Shown: positions 7,265-13,664 of the stretch, piece after piece | Layout: the number at the start of each line of letters is the position of its first letter | How positions within the stretch are numbered: position 1 is the first letter of the stretch | Source of the DNA: Polynucleobacter meluiroseus | GTDB lineage: Bacteria > Verrucomicrobiota > Verrucomicrobiia > Opitutales > UBA953 | Direction: 5' to 3' | Assembly (NCBI GenBank): GCA_943323725.2 | Contig: CALPIW020000010.1 | Location: forward strand, 1-15,776 | DNA: 15,776 nt | Position numbers and translations under genes: made by a program | The notes under the pieces: generated by a model | The model's input: the letters and a program-made list of their open reading frames with translations, nothing else | Databases searched by the model: none | Told to the model about the DNA's origin: nothing

Positions 7265-7813
7265 ATGTCCGCCCTTAAAAAGAAGACCACCAAGAAGGCC
7301 CCGGCCCGCCCGGCCGCCAAGTCCAAGTCCAAGGGCCGTGCTCCCGCCAAGGGTGGCAAGCCGGTGGCCCGTCCGGCCCGCCGCATCATCCCGGCTGTCC
7401 CGCCCCTGAAGGCCAAGAGCCGTGGCGAAAAGGCCGCCGCCAAGCCGATGGTCGTGCTGCCGAAGCTGCCGGCCCATCTCATCGCCGCCATCCGCGCGCT
7501 CGACGAGAAGAAGGCCGTCGAGATCCGCGTCCTGGAAATGGGCCAGATCTCGTCCGTCGCCGACTTCCTCGTGATCGCCACCGGCACTTCCGAGCCGCAT
7601 CTGCGCGCCCTCCGTATCGCCCTCGAGCAGTCGCTCGACGAGGTCGGGGTGACTTCCCGTTCCGAATCCCAGCGCGACAGCGGCTGGACGGTCGTCGACG
7701 CGTTCGACGTGCTCTTCCACGTCTTCCGCGAAGACATCCGTAAGAGTTATGCCCTGGAAGCCCTGTGGAAGGACGGACTGGATATCCCGGTCTCGGCCAT
7801 CCTGAAGGCCTGA
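7265..7813 (+). CDS. rsfS: Ribosomal silencing factor RsfS with lysine-rich N-terminal tail
   Basis: RsfS (Iojap family) binds protein uL14 on the large ribosomal subunit and blocks subunit joining when nutrients are scarce. The family domain covers about residues 69-170: SSVADFLVIATGTSEPHLRAL (96-116), SGWTVVDAFDVLFHVF (139-154) and YALEALWKDG (162-171). Residues 1-65 are an added tail very rich in Lys, Ala, Pro and Arg, resembling histone H1-like or ribosomal protein tails and likely disordered; most RsfS proteins are only about 105-130 residues long. The tail might add RNA affinity (inference). An internal start near residue 62 (PMVV) would give a normal-size protein, but the ATG at 7265 sits two bases after nadD and the tail codons look coding. 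Confidence 0.93.
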   Translation: MSALKKKTTKKAPARPAAKSKSKGRAPAKGGKPVARPARRIIPAVPPLKAKSRGEKAAAKPMVVLPKLPAHLIAAIRALDEKKAVEIRVLEMGQISSVADFLVIATGTSEPHLRALRIALEQSLDEVGVTSRSESQRDSGWTVVDAFDVLFHVFREDIRKSYALEALWKDGLDIPVSAILKA

Positions 7814-7832
7814 GGGGGAAAGCATCACCCGG

Positions 7833-7909
7833 TGGTGGTAGTGGGCAGGATCGAACTGCCGACCTAGGGCTTATGAGTCCCTCGCTCTAACCAACTGAGC
7901 TACACTACC
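7833..7909 (-). tRNA. tRNA with anticodon CAT, probably elongator Met
   Basis: A full 77-nt cloverleaf with encoded CCA: acceptor GGTAGTG/CACTACC, D-arm GCTC/GAGC with loop AGTTGGTTA, anticodon loop CTCATAA (CAT at 7873-7875), 5-nt variable loop AGGTC, T-arm GGCAG/CTGCC with loop TTCGATC, discriminator A. Acceptor pair 1-72 is G-C, so it is not an initiator. The anticodon stem AGGGA/GCCCT has an A-G mismatch at 31-39. CAT could also be the lysidine-modified tRNA-Ile2; the acceptor lacks the C4-G69/C5-G68 pairs of E. coli tRNA-Ile2, which favours Met but does not settle it. It converges with rsfS. Confidence 0.95.
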
Positions 7910-7926
7910 GAAAACCGAGTTCGGTC

Positions 7927-7955
7927 AGTCCAGCCCAGCCCCTTGGCTTCGTCAA
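7927..7955 (-). promoter_or_regulatory. Possible promoter for tRNA-CAT
   Basis: On the minus strand TTGACG (7950-7955) matches the -35 consensus at five of six bases. It is followed after 17 bases by TGGACT (7927-7932), a weak -10 with three of six matches, which lies 17 bases before the tRNA 5' end. The match is suggestive only. Confidence 0.3.
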
Positions 7956-7960
7956 GCCGA
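7943..7960 (-). terminator. Possible hairpin after GYF gene
   Basis: GGCTT (7945-7949) pairs with AAGCC (7954-7958) around a 4-base loop, extended by a wobble and a T-A pair to 7943-7960. It lies 9 bases past the stop codon of the last gene of the GTPase operon. There is no T-run, and it overlaps the proposed -35 of the tRNA, so it is a weak terminator candidate. Confidence 0.25.
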
Positions 7961-7968
7961 TTGAGGTT

Positions 7969-8586
7969 TCAGGGGCGCGGGTGGACGATGATCCAGAAGC
8001 ACCAGAGCCACAGAAGCAGGCCCAGGCAGGCCAAAGCCAGGGCAAGGCCGGACTGGGTCTGACGGATTTCCGCCAGGCCTTCCTGGTCGAGGGTCCGGCC
8101 GATCCGGCGTACGAATGTGACGGGCAGGAAGCAGCCGACCGCCGTGGTGAACGTCAGCAGGATGAAGAGCGAGATCGGCGGAGTCTCCGGCGAGACCACG
8201 TGCCAGCCATAGACCGCCAGCGCGAAGAGCGGCGGGAGCAGGAAGGTCGAACCGCACCAGAGATAGCCGGCGCGGACGGTACGTTCGAGGTTCTCGCCCG
8301 CGACGGAGCGGCCGACGTCGGGCAGGAGCCCCGCGCCGTCATGCGGCGTGAAGCCGGGCGGGGGCGGCGGTTGGTCGCCGGGCGCGACTTCGGCGGAAGG
8401 CGAGATCACGCGCGTCAGGCCGGCGCCGCGGAGATAGTCACGCAGCGTCATCCAGCCGCCGTCGACTTCGATGTTGTGGAGCAGGCTGATCTCGCCGGCC
8501 CGGAGGAGTTCCTGCACGCGGGCGAGCGGGAAGGGGCCGGTCACGGCGCCTTTCCAGCGGAGTCGGAATGCGTTCGTCGGGGCCAT
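7969..8586 (-). CDS. GYF_2-like membrane protein, last gene of GTPase operon
   Basis: The first 55 residues resemble the GYF_2 domain found at the N-terminus of many bacterial membrane proteins: RWKGAVTGPF (10-19) is the W-x-G-x-x-x-GP-F pattern, followed by LARVQELLRAGEISL (21-35) and GGWMTLRDY (43-51). GYF domains bind proline-rich peptides in eukaryotes; a similar role here is inference. A PPPPPG linker (73-78) follows, then three predicted membrane helices at about 107-128, 135-158 and 180-201. The start is two bases after the stop of the 982-aa gene, so it belongs to the operon. The Pro-rich linkers of the GAP1-like protein upstream are possible ligands, but only the one before its membrane helix would lie on the same side. 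Confidence 0.8.
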   Translation of the reverse strand: MAPTNAFRLRWKGAVTGPFPLARVQELLRAGEISLLHNIEVDGGWMTLRDYLRGAGLTRVISPSAEVAPGDQPPPPPGFTPHDGAGLLPDVGRSVAGENLERTVRAGYLWCGSTFLLPPLFALAVYGWHVVSPETPPISLFILLTFTTAVGCFLPVTFVRRIGRTLDQEGLAEIRQTQSGLALALACLGLLLWLWCFWIIVHPRP

Positions 8587-8588
8587 GT

Positions 8589-11537
8589 TCAGAGGTCGCG
8601 CCCTTGGAGCAGGGTCTCCCAGCCGCCGTCGGGCGGGTTCAGTCCTTTGGGGATGCCCGCGGCCTGGGCCGCTTCGGAGACCAGGCCGGGGTAGCGCAGG
8701 AGCGGCGAGAGCGGCGCGGCGTCGGCGATACGCTTCGGCAGGCCGTCTTCGCCGACACGGAAGAGCACCGCGACCTTGCCTTCGCTGTCGAGGCCGTAGA
8801 GCGCGCTGCCCTTCGTCGCTTCACGCAGGCGGGGCGTACCGTCACGGGCGACCATGCCGGCGAAGACCAGGCGGCGGGTGCGCAGCTGCGCGAAGGTCGC
8901 GCGCCAGAAGCGGGCTTCTTCGGCGTAGCCGGCGCCGCCTTGCGGGACGAGGAAGGCGCGGAGTTCGGCCTTCACGTCGGCCCACTTGTCGCGGAAGAGG
9001 TAGTCGTAGGGCTCGAGGGCGTTCTGCGTGATGCGGCGCAGCTGCTCGGCGTCGCGCTGCGCGCTCGGCGAGAAGAGCAGGCCCCAGACGTCGGGGCGGC
9101 CTGCGGCGAGCCGGTAGAGTTCCTGGAGCTGGAACGCGCGCAGTTCCGGGTAGGGCGAGTCGCTGCGGCGGATGCGTTCCATCGTGCGCAGCGGCGGTTC
9201 GAGCAGCTGGCCGGTGCGGGCGTCCTGGAAGCGGATCACCTGACGGATGAACCCGAGTTCCGGGATCGGGGCGAGCGCGGTGAGTTCTTCGCCGTTGCGG
9301 AGGCCGTTGTTGAATTCCCGGCGGCGCCAGGCGCCTTCGAGCACGGCGCCGTCGCGGGTCAGCTCCTTCGCCTTCTGGGTGAACTCGGCGCCGTCGGTGA
9401 AGGCGAGCTTGGTCTCGGTGATCGGACCGACCACGTAGACGGAGCGGCCGGGCGTGACGCCGCGGACGGAGTAGAGGCTGAGCGTCGCGCGTTGGAGGCT
9501 GTCCGCGAGCGAGGTGTCCGAGATGCGGCGCAGCAGGCTCTTCTCGGTCTCGGTCAACGCGGCGTGCTGGAAGACGCCTTTCGGGTCGGCGGTCACGGCG
9601 GCGTCCCACATCGCGGCGACGCGCGGGGCGAGTACCGGTCGGGGCAGGGCCTGCAAGGTGGAGGCGCGCGTGAAGACGAACGAGGCGCGGGCGCCGAGGT
9701 CGGTCTTCTCGCCGGCCGTGTTGGCCGAGGCGTCGGCGAGGGCGGCGAGGTAGGTGCTGAGGTCGCCGGCGGCTTCCAGCGAACGGAGGGCGGCGGCGAT
9801 CTTGCGGTCGCCCGCGAGCCGGATCTCGCCCCGGTCGGCGGCGGCGGCGGCGGAGTCCAGGTCGCGGTCGCCCGCTTCGCCCAGGATCTTCAGCAAGGAC
9901 CGGAGACGTTCGAGGTTCTCCATCGCCGCCACCGGATCGCCGATCGTGGCGCTTTCGCTGACGGCCTTGTTCAGCGAAGCCGAACGCACGGCGAGTTCCT
10001 GCCGAAGTTTGCCCAAGTGATTCTGCGCCGCGGCGGAGAGGCCTTCCGGGTCCGGCAGCACCGCACGCAGTCGCTCGCGCATCGCGGAGCCGGCGGCTTC
10101 CAGGGACTTCAGATAGGCGGCGGTACGACGGAGGACCAACGCGACGTTGGCATCATTGATGCCTTGGCGACCGGTCTCCGCCAGCTGGCGGGCTTCGGAG
10201 CGGAGCTGCTGCTCGAGCGTCATCTGCTTGGCGAGCGCCTCGCGGAGGGGACGCGTTTCCGTCTTCCGTCGTTCGATCTCCGACGCGTTGCCTTCGCGTT
10301 CGAATTCATCCAACGCGCGCAGGGCGGCTTCGTGGTCGTGGAGTTCGACGAGGCGCGCGGCCTCGGAAAGGCGGCCGAGCGTCTCTTCCTCCTGCTGGCG
10401 CTGGAGGTTGACGGCGACGATCGCGCCCACGATGACCAGCAGGCCGACGACCCAGGAGGACGTCAGCAGCAGGTAACGGCGATTGAGGCGGGTGCGCGTG
10501 GCCTGACGGAGCGCGCGGGCTTCGCGCAGCAGTCCTTCGGGCAGCCGCTCGGCGTGCGGGGCCGCGCGGTCGAGCCAGGCGCTGAGCCGCACGATGAGGA
10601 TCGCCGGCGACGATCCGCGCGCGGCCTCCAGGCCGAGGATGCGCCACTCTTCGAGCAGGCTTTCGACGGCGGCGCGGAGGGCGGCTTCGGCTTCGGCCGT
10701 CGCGGCGAGTTCGCCGGCCCAGGCTTCGAGCTCGGCCATCTGCGCGACCAGTTCCGGCGAAAGGTTGAGCTGATGGTCGCGTTCGAGCGCGCGCGTGCGG
10801 CCCAGGGCGGCGGCGCAGGCTTCCCAGTGGCCGCCGGCGCGGGCCTCGGCGGCTTCGGCGACGAGCTTCGTGGCTTGCTCGGCCGCGTTGGCCCGCAGCC
10901 AGGTCGCGCGACGGGCGCGGGCGTCGTCCCAGCGCGGCTCGCCGGCGAGTTCGTTGGCTCCGAAGCGCTCCATGCGCTGCATGAGTTCGGCGGCCTCGGC
11001 GGCGCGGCCTTCGGCGAAGAGGGCGCCGACGCGACCCAGCGATTCGCGCAGGAACTTCGCGGACAGGCGCGCGAGTTCGGATTGCGCGTTCGGGTCGTCG
11101 GGGTTGATGCGGACGATCGAGCGGAGCACCGCCAGCGCGCGGTCCTCGTCGCGGCGACGGATGGCGTCGCGGTAGTCGCGGTAGAGCGGGTGGCTTTCGC
11201 CGATGACGCGCCCGTAGAGGCTTTCGACCGCGAGCACGTGCTGGCCGTCGAGCGGGAAGCCGGCCGGCAGGCCGCGTTCGCGGCACAGCGCATGCCAGCG
11301 GTCGGACTCCGCGAAGCTCAGCAGGGCGCAGAGGCCGAGCAGGTCGGGGTCCGCTTCCGCGGCCTGGAAGGCGGCGTGTTCGTTGCCTCCGCGCACCAGC
11401 GTGGCGCATTGCTCGAGACGTTCGCGGGCGCGCAGGCACAGCGCCGCGTACTCCCCGGCCAGCGAACGGGCCTCGAGATCAGGCGTCCCGAGTTCGAGCT
11501 GGCCGCGGATGCGGGCGATGAGGCGTTCGGCCTGCAT
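8589..11537 (-). CDS. Large alpha-helical single-pass membrane protein, unknown function
   Basis: A 982-residue protein that I do not recognise. Residues 1-350 are helical and rich in Ala, Glu and Arg, with a TPR-like stretch at about 125-190 (ALAVLRSIVRINPDDPNAQS and what follows). A basic RTRLNRR (348-354) precedes one membrane helix at about 355-377 (LLLTSSWVVGLLVIVGAIVAV), so the N-terminal third is predicted cytoplasmic and the C-terminal 600 residues periplasmic. Residues 378-600 are again helical and coiled-coil prone; 685-982 looks mixed alpha/beta, with several aromatic-rich segments such as LQELYRLAAGRPDVWGLLF. No catalytic motif is apparent. The ATG starts three bases after the stop of the GAP1-like gene. 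The layout (cytosolic helical part, one helix, big outside part) parallels that upstream protein. Confidence 0.85.
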   Translation of the reverse strand: MQAERLIARIRGQLELGTPDLEARSLAGEYAALCLRARERLEQCATLVRGGNEHAAFQAAEADPDLLGLCALLSFAESDRWHALCRERGLPAGFPLDGQHVLAVESLYGRVIGESHPLYRDYRDAIRRRDEDRALAVLRSIVRINPDDPNAQSELARLSAKFLRESLGRVGALFAEGRAAEAAELMQRMERFGANELAGEPRWDDARARRATWLRANAAEQATKLVAEAAEARAGGHWEACAAALGRTRALERDHQLNLSPELVAQMAELEAWAGELAATAEAEAALRAAVESLLEEWRILGLEAARGSSPAILIVRLSAWLDRAAPHAERLPEGLLREARALRQATRTRLNRRYLLLTSSWVVGLLVIVGAIVAVNLQRQQEEETLGRLSEAARLVELHDHEAALRALDEFEREGNASEIERRKTETRPLREALAKQMTLEQQLRSEARQLAETGRQGINDANVALVLRRTAAYLKSLEAAGSAMRERLRAVLPDPEGLSAAAQNHLGKLRQELAVRSASLNKAVSESATIGDPVAAMENLERLRSLLKILGEAGDRDLDSAAAAADRGEIRLAGDRKIAAALRSLEAAGDLSTYLAALADASANTAGEKTDLGARASFVFTRASTLQALPRPVLAPRVAAMWDAAVTADPKGVFQHAALTETEKSLLRRISDTSLADSLQRATLSLYSVRGVTPGRSVYVVGPITETKLAFTDGAEFTQKAKELTRDGAVLEGAWRRREFNNGLRNGEELTALAPIPELGFIRQVIRFQDARTGQLLEPPLRTMERIRRSDSPYPELRAFQLQELYRLAAGRPDVWGLLFSPSAQRDAEQLRRITQNALEPYDYLFRDKWADVKAELRAFLVPQGGAGYAEEARFWRATFAQLRTRRLVFAGMVARDGTPRLREATKGSALYGLDSEGKVAVLFRVGEDGLPKRIADAAPLSPLLRYPGLVSEAAQAAGIPKGLNPPDGGWETLLQGRDL

Positions 11538-11540
11538 GGA

Positions 11541-13664
11541 TCAACGGAATTCGACGAGGCGCGGGCCGGCGGTCCCGTTGGCGTCGACGGCCTGCACGCC
11601 CCAAGGGGCGCCGGCTTCGATCAGCTTGCCTTCGCGGAAGGCTTTGCGGCGGGCGGCGACTTCTTCGTAGGGAGGGGCGCCGGGGCCCTGCTTCGCTTCG
11701 AGGCGCAGCAGGTCGGTCTCGAGCAGCGAGCGCGTCGCGCGGACGGATGGCAGGTCGCGGTCCGGGAAGCCGTGTTCGGCCGGATACAGCCCGACTTGGC
11801 CGTGGGCCCAGACGAAGGCGTTGACGGCGGTCTCGGCCCACGGAGCCGTCCGGATCACGCCGGTGTCCGCGTCGAAGCGGAGGGCGCCGACGCCGAGGTC
11901 GAGCGGGCGGAGCAACGCGGCGTCGCCGATCAGGGCGAGCACGCGGCGATCGCCTTTGGGGAGGATGATCTCGATGAGCAAGTTGGCGGGGCGGGCGCCG
12001 TCGGTCTGGGCGAGGATGAGCGACACGACGTTGCGGCGGGCGCCGAGGCCGATGCCGATGGCCGCGAGCTTGCCCGGTTCGGGCGTCGATTCGAACCAAG
12101 TCGTCGCGCCGCTGACGCGGATCTCACCGTTGACGTAAGGCGTCCGGTCGTCGCGCTGATGCGGCGAGAGCAAGGGGAGGACGCGGAGGCGGATCTGCGC
12201 GGCGGAGCGTGCGGAGGCACCGGCTTCGACGACCCACTTGTTCAGGTGGTCCACCGCGGCGCGCGACAACGGGAACTCGGCTTCGGTGGGAGACTTCGGG
12301 CCGGTATCGGAGAAGCGCCACTGACCCGGGACGGCGAGGACGGGGCGGACGTCGAGCGTGGGCAGCAGCAGGGTGCGGTCCTTGATCGCGAGCAGTTCCT
12401 TCCAGGCAGCGTCTTCTTGGACGCCGAGTTGCTTGCCGACGCGAAGCGCTTCGAGGGCTTCGGTGTGGGCGGCCTGACTGGCCTTCGGGTCATCGAGGAT
12501 ATCGCTACGTTCGATCTTGTTGCGCAGCTCCTTGACGGCCCCGGCCGAGAAGCCGCTCAGGATGCGCGGCAGGATCTGCTCCTTGTAATTACCGAGTCGA
12601 CCTGCGTCGCGCTCATTAGTCTCCAGCCAAAGGCGGGCGGCGGGCAGCATCTCGCCGGACTCGAGCAGGCTGAGGATCTCGTTGACCGCTTGGTTCACTC
12701 GGAAGACTGCAGCCTGCTGCTCGAGATCGGCGGCGGAGGGCGCGGGCGCGACGACCGGGGCCGGCGCGGGCGCGGGCGTCTCGGTGCGATTCGTGAAGAG
12801 GAAAGCCAGGCCGGCGGCGACGACGAGGAGCACGCCGCCGACGATCCACGGCGTGGCCGAGCCGCCTTGCGGTGCGGAAGGCGCGGCGCCGGGGCGGCGG
12901 GTGGTCGCGGTCGGCGCGGTCTTCGGGGAAGTCAGGCCGGCGGCGGCTTGGCGCGCGAGCTCGCCGGTCGGCGCGGGCTGCGAGCGGGCGTCGACGAAGT
13001 CGATGGTCGCGGGGCGCTCGGCGTGGGCGGCCCAGACGAAGCCGGCTTCGCCCGTGAGGCGGGCGTCGGTGGTGAACGTCGCATGCCACGCGGCCTTGCC
13101 GATCAGCGCGGACGATTCGGCGAGGAGCCGCAGCAGCGTCGCGTTGGCGGGCGGGTTACGCAGGCCGACGGTGGTCGCGCCGGTCGCGTCGATCAGCCAG
13201 GCGGCCTTGGCGCCGGTGCCGGTGACCTCGCGCCAGGTGAGGGCGGGCGAAAGCGCGGTGGCCGGTTCGAGGGCCAGCGGGCGGTCTTCGCCTTCGAGCC
13301 AGGCCGGGGCGCCGTTCCATTCGGCGAGCCAGCCTTTCCAGCGGGCGGCCAGGGCGGCGGGCGGAGCGAGCAGCGTGGCCTCTTCAGCGGTGAAGATCAG
13401 GTGATGGGCGAGACGGTTGTCGCGCTGGGTGTAATCAAGGCCGCGGGCGACGAAGCGGGACAGCACGAACCAATGGCGGTCGCCGGCGTCGAGCGTGCGG
13501 AAGGTGAACGTCTCGCCTTGCGGCAGTTCATGCGGCGTGCCGACGGACTCCAGCAGCTGGGCGAGGCGGTCCGGCACGGCGCGGTGGCGGGCCACGGTGC
13601 AATAGCCCGAGCGTCCCGGGGTGAGGCCTTGCGGTGCGGAGGTGAAGACGAGTTGGAGGGGCAT
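11541..13664 (-). CDS. GAP1-N2-like protein with membrane helix and large C-terminal region
   Basis: The N-terminal ~220 residues resemble the GTPase-associated protein 1 N-terminal domain (GAP1-N2), as I remember it: LVFTSAPQGLTPGRSGYCTVA (5-25) and LSRFVARGLDYTQRDNRLAH (68-87) are the two hallmark blocks. A Pro/Ala/Thr linker (about 229-268) leads to one membrane helix (271-290, TPWIVGGVLLVVAAGLAFLF), then a PAPAPAPVVAPAP linker (297-309) and a C-terminal region to 707: helical at 311-430, likely beta-rich from 436. The N-terminus is predicted inside and the C-terminus periplasmic. The start codon overlaps the GTPase stop as TGATG. 'GTPase-associated' refers to gene neighbourhood; GTPase-activating function has not been shown. 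Its tight pairing with a GTPase gene supports the assignment. Confidence 0.78.
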   Translation of the reverse strand: MPLQLVFTSAPQGLTPGRSGYCTVARHRAVPDRLAQLLESVGTPHELPQGETFTFRTLDAGDRHWFVLSRFVARGLDYTQRDNRLAHHLIFTAEEATLLAPPAALAARWKGWLAEWNGAPAWLEGEDRPLALEPATALSPALTWREVTGTGAKAAWLIDATGATTVGLRNPPANATLLRLLAESSALIGKAAWHATFTTDARLTGEAGFVWAAHAERPATIDFVDARSQPAPTGELARQAAAGLTSPKTAPTATTRRPGAAPSAPQGGSATPWIVGGVLLVVAAGLAFLFTNRTETPAPAPAPVVAPAPSAADLEQQAAVFRVNQAVNEILSLLESGEMLPAARLWLETNERDAGRLGNYKEQILPRILSGFSAGAVKELRNKIERSDILDDPKASQAAHTEALEALRVGKQLGVQEDAAWKELLAIKDRTLLLPTLDVRPVLAVPGQWRFSDTGPKSPTEAEFPLSRAAVDHLNKWVVEAGASARSAAQIRLRVLPLLSPHQRDDRTPYVNGEIRVSGATTWFESTPEPGKLAAIGIGLGARRNVVSLILAQTDGARPANLLIEIILPKGDRRVLALIGDAALLRPLDLGVGALRFDADTGVIRTAPWAETAVNAFVWAHGQVGLYPAEHGFPDRDLPSVRATRSLLETDLLRLEAKQGPGAPPYEEVAARRKAFREGKLIEAGAPWGVQAVDANGTAGPRLVEFR

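Noticed and set aside
7814..7838. CATCACC/GGTGGTG hairpin after rsfS as terminator
   Set aside because: Only one unpaired base between the arms, and the right arm is the CCA end of the tRNA gene.
12728..12782. GC-rich tandem-like repeat
   Set aside because: It is simply the codons of the Pro/Ala linker (residues 297-309) of the GAP1-like protein and its surroundings.
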